58,548 nucleotides of DNA, taken from assembly GCA_946479615.1 (NCBI GenBank), contig CAMLGR010000007.1, forward strand, positions 1 through 58,548. The letters are read 5' to 3'. Made by a program: the position numbers and the translations under genes. The notes beneath the pieces are model-generated. The model was not told the DNA's origin. It did no database searches and saw only the letters and a list, made by a program, of their open reading frames with translations. Of the stretch, positions 25,459 through 33,963 are shown piece by piece (the first letter of the stretch is position 1; each line of letters starts with the position of its first letter). Origin of the DNA: an uncultured Bacteroidota bacterium (GTDB lineage: Bacteria > Bacteroidota > Bacteroidia > Chitinophagales > Chitinophagaceae).

Positions 25459-25737
25459 TTAACGGCTGCTTTTTCTGGCCGTTCTTTTTTTCGCTCCTCT
25501 TTTCGTAGGCGCACTCTTTTTCTTTGCTCCTTTTTTCCTGGCTGCACTTTTCTTTGAAGCACTTTTTTTCTTCGGCACTTTAGCACCTTCTTTTCTTGCT
25601 TCGGACAACCCGATCGCAATCGCTTGTTTACGGCTGGTTACTTTTTTCCCGCTGCGGCCACTTCTCAATGTGCCTTTCTTCTTTTCATGCATGGCTCTTT
25701 CAACCTTTTTGCCGGCCTTCTTTGAATATTTTGCCAT
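25459..25737 (-). CDS. DUF6496 basic protein with histone-H1-like tail
   Basis: A 92-residue protein from ATG 25737 (MAKYSKKAGKKVERAMHEKK). The N-terminal half, with KGTLRSGRSGKKVTSRKQAI and AIGLSEARKEG, matches DUF6496. The C-terminal half is a run of Lys, Ala, Ser and Arg (KKKSASKKSAARKKGAKKKS), like eukaryotic H1 or bacterial histone-like tails. It probably binds DNA or RNA. It is divergent from the KTSC gene; two other small stress-type families lie within 5 kb. Confidence 0.8.
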   Translation of the reverse strand: MAKYSKKAGKKVERAMHEKKKGTLRSGRSGKKVTSRKQAIAIGLSEARKEGAKVPKKKSASKKSAARKKGAKKKSAPTKRGAKKRTARKSSR

Positions 25738-25844
25738 AATTGAATGTTTAGGATAAGAATTCATATTTTATGCCAGTATTTACACGCTACAACCGGGATC
25801 AAACCTTGCCAGTAAAAATGGCATCATTTTTTTACTTCTTTGGC

Positions 25845-26042
25845 ATGCCTTCGTCCGTAGTTGCCCATATGAGCTATAATACAGATGCTGCTACCCTTCG
25901 CATACGGTTTGTATCGGGAATGGTCTATGATTATAAAAATGTTCCTCCCGAAGTCTATGAAGCCATGAAACAGTCCGGTTCAAAAGGGACTTACCTGAAT
26001 AAATACATTAAAGGGAATTTTAAATTTAAGAAAGTACGATAA
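25845..26042 (+). CDS. KTSC-domain small protein
   Basis: A 65-residue protein from ATG 25845 (MPSSVVAHMSYNTD). The frame is open upstream to 25770, but KTSC proteins normally begin at this MPSSV motif. The domain is complete: LRIRFVSGMVYDYKNVPPE, then KGTYLNKYIKGNFKFKK. KTSC domains occur alone or fused to lysyl-tRNA synthetase and phage-related proteins; their role is unclear. Confidence 0.82.
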   Translation: MPSSVVAHMSYNTDAATLRIRFVSGMVYDYKNVPPEVYEAMKQSGSKGTYLNKYIKGNFKFKKVR

Positions 26043-26196
26043 TTCCGTTAGTCAACAGATATCATTATTATAACTGATGCTTCTATAGCATCGTGATAAA
26101 TATTTTTACTGATTGTAAAACTGTCAAGTGCTGGCCGCTCACCGGGGCTTGCTTTTCCTCCATTATTATCTTAATTTGTATCACTCAATCGCTGGT

Positions 26197-28770
26197 ATGA
26201 GAAAAAACCTTATTCTGCTATACCTGTTATTAGCTTCCCTTACAGGCATAACCCAACTGAAATGGCTCAATCCCCAACCATCGGGATATACCAATACTAA
26301 AATTTATTTTATCAATGACAGCACAGGCTACCTGATGAATGCAGCCGGTGATCTTTTTATTACAAAAGATACCGGCAATACCTGGCAGCAACATGGTCAT
26401 TTTGCCGGCGCTTCTACCTTTGCGATCAGCGATTCCACTGGTATTATTCCCTCTACAGATGGTTCCATTTATGTAAGCACCGATAATGGTAATACCTGGC
26501 AGAAAACAAAAGACAGTCTCGGCATTATGGCACCCTGGTGCGATATCGTCGCCCGTGATACTTTATTCGTGTTAAAATATAATCCCAATGAATTCATAAC
26601 AGCACTTTACAAAAGTGTAAACCGTGGTAATGACTGGCAACTCGTTAATAACAATATTGATCAGTTCAATATTCCTTATACCGATTTTATTACTTCCCGC
26701 CGTGGATTTGCGATCAGACCGGGCAGTATTCATAAAACAGAGGATGGCGGCGCTACCTGGCAAACGACTGCCTATCCCAATAGTACGAATGTGATCTGCC
26801 TGAAGTTTTATGATACCTTACGGGCCTGTGGTTATGCAGATGGCGGTGGTATGATAAAAACAATTGATGGCGGAAAAACCTGGACGGTATTTCCCCAAAC
26901 CGCCAGCCGGATCAATGATATATTCTTTATCGATGCCGATCACGCCTATGCTGCAGGAGAAGATGGCGCTTTGTTTAAAACAACCAATGGAGGCGATAGC
27001 TGGTCATGGGCAGCATTCGATCCCCGCTACGGCTATTCCTTGTACACACAATATTTCTTTACCGCAGACAAGGGAATCGTAGCAGGCATGTGGGGTAAAA
27101 TTTTCAGCACCACAGATGGTGGCAGCTACTGGAAAGCCCACGCTCCTACCTATACCGATATCACCGGCATTTCATTTCCATCTATTGATACCGGCTATGT
27201 CACTACCTGGAATAATATTTATAAAACAACCGACGCCGGTCATACCTGGAAAGAATTATCTTTTTCTTTACCACCCTTTCAAACAACGAGGTTTGATAAC
27301 TGCCGGTTCCGCAGCAAAGACACAGGCTTTGTAACTGTGAATGCACCAGTGCGTATTTACAAAACAACCGATGGTGGTCAAAACTGGACGTCATTTAATC
27401 CGTTTCCTGTATTTCCCGAGCCGTATGATAATATTACGGACCTGAATTTTATCAATCGTAATACCGGGTTTATTTCCCTGCACTCGACCAGCTTTCATAC
27501 CTTATTCAAAACAACCGATGCGGGTGATACCTGGCAGGAGATCGGCAACCAGCTCTATTTTGATAAACTGTTTTTTGTCAACAGCCAGCTCGGGTATGCG
27601 ACCAAATATCATTTATTCTATCGCACCACCGATGGGGGTACCAACTGGACCAACCTGCCACCAACCGATTTTTTCCAGATCAATTCGATATGGTTCAACA
27701 ATGCATCAACAGGCTTTCTTGCCTACGACCAGGGCAACCTGAAGATGACGGTTGATAGTGGTGCCAGCTGGACAGATATTATACTCGATCCGTTTGAACT
27801 GCCCAGGTACAGAACATTGAAGTTTTATAACAGGAAGATCGGCTATATTACAACTGAAAATGGCACTATATATAAAACAGCCGACAGTGGTTATCACTGG
27901 AGAAATGCAGGCAATATTGGTACGCTGGATGCGAAGTCGATCATTTTCCAACCCGATACTACAGTAATTTTTGCGGGCCTGTGGGGTGCTATCGTACGGG
28001 CTGATATCGCTGAATACCATATCGATTCTGTTAGTGCGCTTGCAAATGTTTGTGGTGCACAGTTCAGGGCAAAAGTATCTTCATTCCTTTCACCGGTTGA
28101 CAGTATCTGGTTTGTGTATGGAAAAAACACTTATACAGATTCTGTTCGTGCCAATCCGGTATCGCTGGCAGATACAACTATTAATCTTGTATCAGATATC
28201 GATGGATTGCAGGCTGATAGTGTATACCATGTAAAAGTGAAAATATTATTCAAAGGAGCTTTTTACTATTCAAAAGAAATAGTATTCATTCCGCATAAAA
28301 CAGCGAAACCGGTCATTACTGCTGCGGGAAATGTTTTATCCTCATCATATGCAGGAAGCAATCAATGGTATTTAAACGGAGTATTGATTCCCGGAGCCAC
28401 TTCGCAGCAATATACTGCTGTCACGTCCGGCACCTATATAGTAATTGCTGATGCGGATAATTGTCCATCGGTAGCATCAGCCGGTTATTCGCTTACTGTT
28501 ACGGCTACTCCTGATATAGTATTGAATGGAGAAATTGCTATTTATCCCAATCCTGTTTTCTCAGGCGATATACAAATCAACACGAATAATAATAATCGTC
28601 GTCTTACTTTGCAGATCACTGACATCAATGGAAGAAATATCCACTCAGAAGTACTAAAAAACGGGATCAATATCATATCCCTAACCAGGCTCCCGAAAGG
28701 AATGTACATCTTCATTGTTACTGATATCCGGACACAACAATGGACCAACCGAAAGGTTCTTAAATTGTAA
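26197..28770 (+). CDS. Secreted Ycf48/BNR beta-propeller protein with T9SS sorting domain
   Basis: About 857 residues from ATG 26197, where a signal peptide begins (MRKNLILLYLLLASLTG). Roughly thirteen repeats of the form TTDGGxxW, such as TEDGGATW, TIDGGKTW, TTNGGDSW and TTDAGHTW, run from residue 60 to about 590 and would build one or two propellers. A fibronectin-like region and a type IX C-terminal sorting domain follow (IAIYPNPVFSGDIQ...GRNIHSEVLKNGINIISLTRLPKGMYIFIV, ending KVLKL). It is therefore exported by the type IX system to the surface or medium, where it may bind a protein or polymer. The ligand cannot be predicted. Confidence 0.88.
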   Translation: MRKNLILLYLLLASLTGITQLKWLNPQPSGYTNTKIYFINDSTGYLMNAAGDLFITKDTGNTWQQHGHFAGASTFAISDSTGIIPSTDGSIYVSTDNGNTWQKTKDSLGIMAPWCDIVARDTLFVLKYNPNEFITALYKSVNRGNDWQLVNNNIDQFNIPYTDFITSRRGFAIRPGSIHKTEDGGATWQTTAYPNSTNVICLKFYDTLRACGYADGGGMIKTIDGGKTWTVFPQTASRINDIFFIDADHAYAAGEDGALFKTTNGGDSWSWAAFDPRYGYSLYTQYFFTADKGIVAGMWGKIFSTTDGGSYWKAHAPTYTDITGISFPSIDTGYVTTWNNIYKTTDAGHTWKELSFSLPPFQTTRFDNCRFRSKDTGFVTVNAPVRIYKTTDGGQNWTSFNPFPVFPEPYDNITDLNFINRNTGFISLHSTSFHTLFKTTDAGDTWQEIGNQLYFDKLFFVNSQLGYATKYHLFYRTTDGGTNWTNLPPTDFFQINSIWFNNASTGFLAYDQGNLKMTVDSGASWTDIILDPFELPRYRTLKFYNRKIGYITTENGTIYKTADSGYHWRNAGNIGTLDAKSIIFQPDTTVIFAGLWGAIVRADIAEYHIDSVSALANVCGAQFRAKVSSFLSPVDSIWFVYGKNTYTDSVRANPVSLADTTINLVSDIDGLQADSVYHVKVKILFKGAFYYSKEIVFIPHKTAKPVITAAGNVLSSSYAGSNQWYLNGVLIPGATSQQYTAVTSGTYIVIADADNCPSVASAGYSLTVTATPDIVLNGEIAIYPNPVFSGDIQINTNNNNRRLTLQITDINGRNIHSEVLKNGINIISLTRLPKGMYIFIVTDIRTQQWTNRKVLKL

Positions 28771-28954
28771 ATAATGTACTCCCGATTCCCCCTTTTTCAA
28801 TAATTAATTTTCAGGTACATCCTGAGCATTGATTATTGAATATTATTACAAGACCCTGTTCACCATCCACTCTTCACTTCTCTCTCTATAAGTTACTCAC
28901 ATTTTTGCCTGCTGGCAGCATTATTGTTTTGCTAACACAATCAGAGAATCATGA

Positions 28955-28977
28955 TGCAGGTATGTGATACCTGCATG
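28955..28977. promoter_or_regulatory. 10-bp dyad before a small secreted gene
   Basis: ATGCAGGTAT, GTG, ATACCTGCAT is a perfect dyad ending 31 bp before the start codon at 29008. It could be an operator or a leader hairpin; there is no T run after it. Confidence 0.4.
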
Positions 28978-29007
28978 ACCTTATTTGTTCAATAAAATGG
29001 ATTATTT

Positions 29008-29223
29008 ATGAAAAAATTATTTCTGGCTGGCGCTGTGGTATTTTCTATGGCGGTATTGGCAGCCAATGCAAAGCATGAGACACCAATGATGACAAAGAAC
29101 CAGCAAACATTCCAGGATTCTCCACCACCAGGAAAACAAAAACCCATTCCAGGCAGACCCGATTCAACCCGTTTTCCGAGGGATACATCTAAACGTCCGT
29201 GGCCGGATTCCTTAAATAAATAA
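29008..29223 (+). CDS. Small secreted proline-rich protein
   Basis: A 71-residue protein with a signal peptide (MKKLFLAGAVVFSMAVLAANA) and a 50-residue mature part rich in Pro, Lys, Arg and Asp (PPPGKQKPIPGRPDSTRFPR). No family was recognised. A clear terminator follows at 29243. Confidence 0.6.
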   Translation: MKKLFLAGAVVFSMAVLAANAKHETPMMTKNQQTFQDSPPPGKQKPIPGRPDSTRFPRDTSKRPWPDSLNK

Positions 29224-29229
29224 TTGCTC

Positions 29230-29370
29230 TCAACCGGTCAATAAAAAAGGGATTGCAACCATTTGCATCCCTTTTTTTGCGACTGCGGCACTGGCTTCGA
29301 GTTCACGGCCGCGCTGTAACCAGTCGGGCCAGTTTTCTCCTGCCGTATGATCACTGTGCACCAGTTTCAT
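29230..29370 (-). CDS. Possible 46-residue ORF overlapping the next gene end
   Basis: ATG at 29370 gives MKLVHSDHTAGENWPDWLQR and a helical middle (GRELEASAAVAKKG). It overlaps the upstream minus-strand gene by 20 bp in another frame, a common coupling pattern. Against it: the reading frame runs through the terminator hairpin of the opposite gene, and I know no relative. Confidence 0.3.
   Translation of the reverse strand: MKLVHSDHTAGENWPDWLQRGRELEASAAVAKKGMQMVAIPFLLTG
29243..29278 (+). terminator. Terminator of the proline-rich protein gene
   Basis: AAAAAAGGGAT ... ATCCCTTTTTTT with a second partial pairing inside (TGCAA/TTGC); the T run is on the plus strand 20 bp after the stop at 29223. 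Confidence 0.75.
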
Positions 29371-29578
29371 GTGATATGTATTTGGAAAAGATAGCTTCTA
29401 CCTGCTGCTTGAGTACATTAGGGCAATTGGTGTTGAACATCATATGGTTTGGGTTGAAATTAACGTGATAGCACTGGCTGGGTTTCAATTTTTTTCCATC
29501 GATCTCTACCGGGTAATCATCAAGCGCCGCCAGTTCAGCTTTTACTTTCTTAATGAGTTCTTCTGTTGTCTGTATCAT
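29351..29578 (-). CDS. Small conserved-looking cytoplasmic protein
   Basis: About 75 residues from ATG 29578 (MIQTTEELIKKVKAELAALDD); a start at 29587 is also possible. It has an amphipathic N-terminal helix, then YPVEIDGKKLKPSQCYHVNFNPNHMMFNTNCP, then a helical end. No named domain is recognised. It starts 11 bp past the YihY stop on the same strand and is probably co-transcribed with it. Confidence 0.6.
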   Translation of the reverse strand: MIQTTEELIKKVKAELAALDDYPVEIDGKKLKPSQCYHVNFNPNHMMFNTNCPNVLKQQVEAIFSKYISHETGAQ

Positions 29579-29588
29579 GCATAACATT

Positions 29589-30542
29589 TTATTTTGTAAC
29601 GGGTTCTTTTGTTGCCTCCTGCACGGTCTTTTTGCCGCGTTCAACTTCTACCAGTTTGGTAGTAACAGCATATTCATTCGGGCTGATAGAATGACCATAT
29701 TTTACCGCTCTCGCTTTGGTAAATTCCGCCCCGAGGTATAAAATAATAGAGGAATAGTAGGTCCACAATAAAAGGATCACCAGTGATCCTGCCGCTCCGT
29801 ATGTAGAACCTATTTTACTACGACTGATATATAATGAGATGCCGAATTTGCCCAGCATAAATAATACCGCTGTTACTACTGCCCCACCCCATACATCTTT
29901 CCAGCGGATCTTTGCATCAGGTAATACTTTAAAAATAACTGCGAAGATGAAACTGCTGATACCAAATGTAATCACCTGGTTCAAAATATAAATCACTGCA
30001 ATGCCGAGTTGAGGAAATAAATTACGCAGATGAGTACCCAGGCCATCGATCAATGCGGTAAGCGCAAGTGAAACCAGTAATAAAAAACCCAGACTAATAA
30101 TTAACGAAAAAGAAAGCAACCTGTTGCGCAAAACGATCAGCCATCCTTTCCCAGGCTTGGGTTTCAATCCCCAGATAGTATTGATCGAATCCTGTATCTC
30201 ACCAAAAATAGCTGTGGCACCAATCAGCAAAGTGGCTACCCCAATTACTACCGCCGTAACTCCTTTCCCTTTGATGGCCGCATTTTTTACAATCGCCTGC
30301 AATTGTGCAGCAGTATCAGAACCCATAAAACCGGATAACACATCATAAATTTTTCCCTGCACCGCTTCCTCACCCAGGAAGATGCCGCATAGGGAAATAA
30401 TTACCACCAGCAAAGGAGCCATTGAAAATAAAGTGACATAAGAAAGTGATCCGCTTAGCTTGGTGATCTTATGTTCTGAGAAACCTTTAAAAGAATCCTT
30501 TGCCAGGCCTACGACCGTTTTCAGGGAAAATTTTATTGGCAT
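29589..30542 (-). CDS. YihY/BrkB family membrane protein
   Basis: About 317 residues from ATG 30542 (MPIKFSLKTVVGLAK); the frame is open further upstream, but this start fits the family. Six membrane helices and the family motifs GSLSYVTLFSMAPLLVVIIS and LLLWTYYSSIILYLGAEFTK are present. The C-terminal tail is basic and soluble. YihY proteins are widespread inner-membrane proteins of uncertain function, proposed as transporters. It is followed by a 75-residue gene at 11 bp. Confidence 0.9.
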   Translation of the reverse strand: MPIKFSLKTVVGLAKDSFKGFSEHKITKLSGSLSYVTLFSMAPLLVVIISLCGIFLGEEAVQGKIYDVLSGFMGSDTAAQLQAIVKNAAIKGKGVTAVVIGVATLLIGATAIFGEIQDSINTIWGLKPKPGKGWLIVLRNRLLSFSLIISLGFLLLVSLALTALIDGLGTHLRNLFPQLGIAVIYILNQVITFGISSFIFAVIFKVLPDAKIRWKDVWGGAVVTAVLFMLGKFGISLYISRSKIGSTYGAAGSLVILLLWTYYSSIILYLGAEFTKARAVKYGHSISPNEYAVTTKLVEVERGKKTVQEATKEPVTK

Positions 30543-30702
30543 ACCTCTATCAGAAAACAAATGCTGTGCCACCACCTCATGCGGTCTTGCAGTTGTACAG
30601 CCGGCAGACAGCAGTTTGTCAATAGATACATTGTTATTTTTAAATCACATGCCGATTACAGGCTGGTGGCTCCGGCTATAAACTACAAGTCTGCAGGAAG
30701 AA

Positions 30703-31104
30703 TTACTTTTCCTTTTTTACTTCTTTTAGTATGATCTCATCCATATCGGCATTCATTTTTTCTTTTTTCAGACCTACCCGCACCCATCCGAAAATACTCA
30801 TGTAAAAATTGGCGATCCATACCAATGAAAAACCTCCCAGCAGGTAACCCCGCCAATCGGCAAATAATAAATGATAATGCGTGATGAATAAAAAAACGAT
30901 CGTCACATAATGACTGAAACAATATTCACAGGTAAAGAGATAAAAGAATTTTCGTTGCCAGAAAGACGTACAGGCTTTGGACTGCCGGATGCAGAAATCA
31001 CGTGGTTCACGAAAAACCTCCTCGTGCGTAACGGTCCAGCTGATACAGGCTACCGGTAATGCCAGTAAAAATAACCAGGCGGCCTGTTGTGATAAGGACA
31101 TCAT
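30703..31104 (-). CDS. Small membrane protein with a Cys-rich central motif
   Basis: About 133 residues from ATG 31104 (MMSLSQQAAWLFLLALP). Three membrane segments and a central FFYLFTCEYCFSHYVTIVFL with a CxxC pair are visible; this recalls DUF1360-type proteins but I am not certain of the family. The C-terminus is charged (KKEKMNADMDEIILKEVKKEK). It is divergent from the histidine kinase, with about 165 bp between starts. Confidence 0.65.
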   Translation of the reverse strand: MMSLSQQAAWLFLLALPVACISWTVTHEEVFREPRDFCIRQSKACTSFWQRKFFYLFTCEYCFSHYVTIVFLFITHYHLLFADWRGYLLGGFSLVWIANFYMSIFGWVRVGLKKEKMNADMDEIILKEVKKEK

Positions 31105-31269
31105 GTGTATTTTCCTTGTAAAGATTACGGGAAAACCCGGAAATTTCATCTTCCTTGCTTTATATATTCAAGAAGCCTGCCACAGACGCAGCGAATATGT
31201 CCGCCGGATTCGTATATTTAACGCCGTATTCTTATCCATTCTATTCCAGTCGTGTATGCGATCTTCACT

Positions 31270-33576
31270 ATGAATCATGACCAACGTCTGCAATTTTTGC
31301 CCGATAACGGAGAAATGAGTACGCTCATTCGTGCAAAAGACTGGAACAAGACACCGGTAGGTTGCCCCGACAAATGGCCCAAAAGCCTGCAAACCATGCT
31401 CGGGGTGATCCTGCATTCCCGGTTTCCCATGTTTATCTGGTGGGGACCTGAATTGATCTGCTTTTACAATGATGCTTATCGCCCCAGTCTTGGGGTGGAT
31501 GGAAAGCATCCTTCAATTTTAGGTCAGCCCGCAGAACAGGCCTGGCCGGAAATATGGGATATTATTAAACCGCTGATTGACCAGGTGCTTTGCGGTGGCG
31601 ATGCCACCTGGAGCGAAGACCAGCTGATTCCTATCTTCCGCAATGGAAAAATAGAAGATGTATACTGGACTTTCAGTTATAGCCGCATTAATAACGATGA
31701 AGGAAATCCTTATGGAGTATTGGTCACCTGTGTAGAAACTACGCAAAAGATCATGAACCAGCGGCAACTGGAAGATGCCAATGATTTTTTAAAATTCTCC
31801 ACCGATGCAGCTGAACTAGGCACCTGGGATTATAACCCGGTCACCGGTAAATTCAAGGGCAATGACCGTTTGCGGGAATGGTGCGGCATTCATAATAAGG
31901 AAGAAATAGATCTGTCTGCCGCTATCCAGGCGATTGCTGCTGAAGACCGCAAACGAGTAATGACTGCCATCAATGCAGCCCTTGATTATTCAACACAACC
32001 TGGTTATGATATTGAATATAAGATCATCAACGTAATCACAAAACACGAAAGAATAGTTGTTGCGAAAGGAAAACCATCTTTCAATGAACAGAACATAGCC
32101 TATCGTTTTAGCGGAACATTGGAAGATATCACGGAGAAATACAGGGACAAAAAGATTCTGGAAAAAAGTGAAACAAATTTCCGCAGTCTCGTTCAACAGG
32201 CACCGGTAGCCATGTGTGTATTAAAAGGTCCTTTACATACCGTGGAAATAGCAAACGACCGGATGATAAAATTATGGGGCAAGCAGCAGCAGGATGTAAT
32301 GAATAAACCAATCTTCGAAGGCCTGCCCGAAGCAAAAGAACAGGGACTGGAAGCATTGCTTGATCATGTATACCGGTCGGGTGAACGTTTTGTAGCAAAA
32401 GAACGACCTGTGAACCTGCCGCGGGAATCAGGGATTGAAACGATCTACCAGAATTTCGTATACGAACCTTTTCTAGATAGTGATGGCTCTGTGGCCGGCG
32501 TGATCGCTGTAACCATAGATGTAACAGAACAGGTACTGGCCCGCCAAAAAGTAGAAGAAGCCGAAGAACGCGCCAGACTGGCAATCGAAGCTGCCGATAT
32601 CGGAACCTTCGATTTTAATATGGAAGCCAATGTCGCGATCACCTCTCCGAGATTACATGAAATTTTCGATGCCCCTATACATGCCAGCAATGAAGAGCTG
32701 GTAAAGAATATTCACCCCGATGATAAAAAAATACGGGAGATCGCATTGGCGGATGCATTGAACAGCGGTCATCTTTTTTACGAAGTAAGGATCGCACGAA
32801 AAGATAAAATGATCCGCTGGATACGCGTGGAAGGTAAACTCCTTTTTGATGGAACCGGCAAACCATTCCGTATGCTGGGAACAGCGCTTGATATCACCGA
32901 GAAAAAAGAACTCGATCAGAAAAGAGAAGAATATATTGCTATTGCCAGTCACGAACTCAGGAACCCGCTTACAAGTTTAAAGCTCAGCCTGGAACTGGTC
33001 GATTCGAATGAGATCGACGAAACAGAAAAGAAGCGTTTTGTTGAAAAAAGTAAAATAAATGTACAACGTCTCATGACGATGACGGACGAACTATTGAATG
33101 TATCCAAAATAGCGGCCGGCATGCTGGACCTTAAAATGGAAATATTCAACCTAAGCGATAGTATTTCAGAAAGCATTGCTACTGTACAGGCTGGTGTTGA
33201 AAAAAATGCCATAGTGATCACAGGCACCACCGATATCTCTGTCAGAGGCGATAAATTCCGGATCGAGCAGGTGTTGGTGAATCTTATTTCCAATGCATCC
33301 AAATATTCTCCGACCGGCTCTCCTATTATTATTTATGTATCACAGGAAAATAATTTAGTACGGGTGGAAATAAAGGATAAGGGGATCGGCATGGATGCAG
33401 AAAATAAAGAGTTCGTATTCCGGAAATTCATACGGCTCGATTCGGCCAGTCATGTCAAGGGATATGGCCTGGGATTATATATTTCCGAACAGATCATTCG
33501 CAAACATGGTGGAGAAATGGGCGTAGAAAGTGAAAAAGGAAAAGGGTCTACGTTCTGGTTCACTTTGCCTCATTGA
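31270..33576 (+). CDS. Multi-PAS sensor histidine kinase
   Basis: About 768 residues from ATG 31270 (MNHDQRLQFLPDNG). Four PAS-like modules fill the first 545 residues; the first carries the pattern WNKTPVGCPDKWPKSLQT...FPMFIWWGPELICFYNDAY, common in Bacteroidota kinases. The HisKA phosphoacceptor is His561 in IAIASHELRNPLTSLK. The ATPase domain has the N box LVNLISNASKYSP, IKDKGIGMD, and GYGLGLYISEQIIRKHGG. There are no membrane helices, so it is a cytoplasmic sensor. No response regulator is encoded near it or fused to it, so it is an orphan kinase here. The signal is unknown. Confidence 0.92.
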   Translation: MNHDQRLQFLPDNGEMSTLIRAKDWNKTPVGCPDKWPKSLQTMLGVILHSRFPMFIWWGPELICFYNDAYRPSLGVDGKHPSILGQPAEQAWPEIWDIIKPLIDQVLCGGDATWSEDQLIPIFRNGKIEDVYWTFSYSRINNDEGNPYGVLVTCVETTQKIMNQRQLEDANDFLKFSTDAAELGTWDYNPVTGKFKGNDRLREWCGIHNKEEIDLSAAIQAIAAEDRKRVMTAINAALDYSTQPGYDIEYKIINVITKHERIVVAKGKPSFNEQNIAYRFSGTLEDITEKYRDKKILEKSETNFRSLVQQAPVAMCVLKGPLHTVEIANDRMIKLWGKQQQDVMNKPIFEGLPEAKEQGLEALLDHVYRSGERFVAKERPVNLPRESGIETIYQNFVYEPFLDSDGSVAGVIAVTIDVTEQVLARQKVEEAEERARLAIEAADIGTFDFNMEANVAITSPRLHEIFDAPIHASNEELVKNIHPDDKKIREIALADALNSGHLFYEVRIARKDKMIRWIRVEGKLLFDGTGKPFRMLGTALDITEKKELDQKREEYIAIASHELRNPLTSLKLSLELVDSNEIDETEKKRFVEKSKINVQRLMTMTDELLNVSKIAAGMLDLKMEIFNLSDSISESIATVQAGVEKNAIVITGTTDISVRGDKFRIEQVLVNLISNASKYSPTGSPIIIYVSQENNLVRVEIKDKGIGMDAENKEFVFRKFIRLDSASHVKGYGLGLYISEQIIRKHGGEMGVESEKGKGSTFWFTLPH

Positions 33577-33586
33577 TTTATTACAG

Positions 33587-33935
33587 GTGAGTGTCAGTGA
33601 TTATTATGGTTAGCTAATGATATAGAACACGGATGACACGGATGAATGGATGAAATGTAGATGAAGAAAGATCAATTACTTATCTGTGTATCCGTGGCAA
33701 TGATTACACTTGATTACAGATGTGTGTCAGTGATTATTATTGTTAGTTAATGATATAGAACACGGATGGGACGGATGAATGGATGAAATGTGGGCGAAGA
33801 AGATCAATTACTTATCCGTGTATCCGTGGCATGATTATAATTGTTAGTTAATAGTATAGATACGGATGAGCCAGGAAGAATGATCCTTACTTAAATCCAT
33901 TCTTTTATCCTCTTATATCCGTGTTCCATTACAAA
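33587..33935. repeat. 133-bp tandem repeat built on the ACGGAT family
   Basis: A unit that begins GTGTCAGTGATTATTAT and contains GATATAGAACACGGATG and AGATCAATTACTTATC starts at 33591 and again at 33724. A shortened, diverged third copy (33841-33930) ends TATCCGTGTTCCATTAC. Each unit carries inverted ACGGAT/ATCCGT words. The 387-bp gap between the kinase and the DUF3943 gene holds nothing else. Confidence 0.8.
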
Positions 33936-33963
33936 GTTTTGTTAGCAGAATAACCTGCCATAT

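Noticed and set aside
26128..26196. N-terminal 23 codons upstream of the beta-propeller protein
   Set aside because: The signal peptide begins at ATG 26197; the earlier part has a promoter-like TTAATTTG within it.
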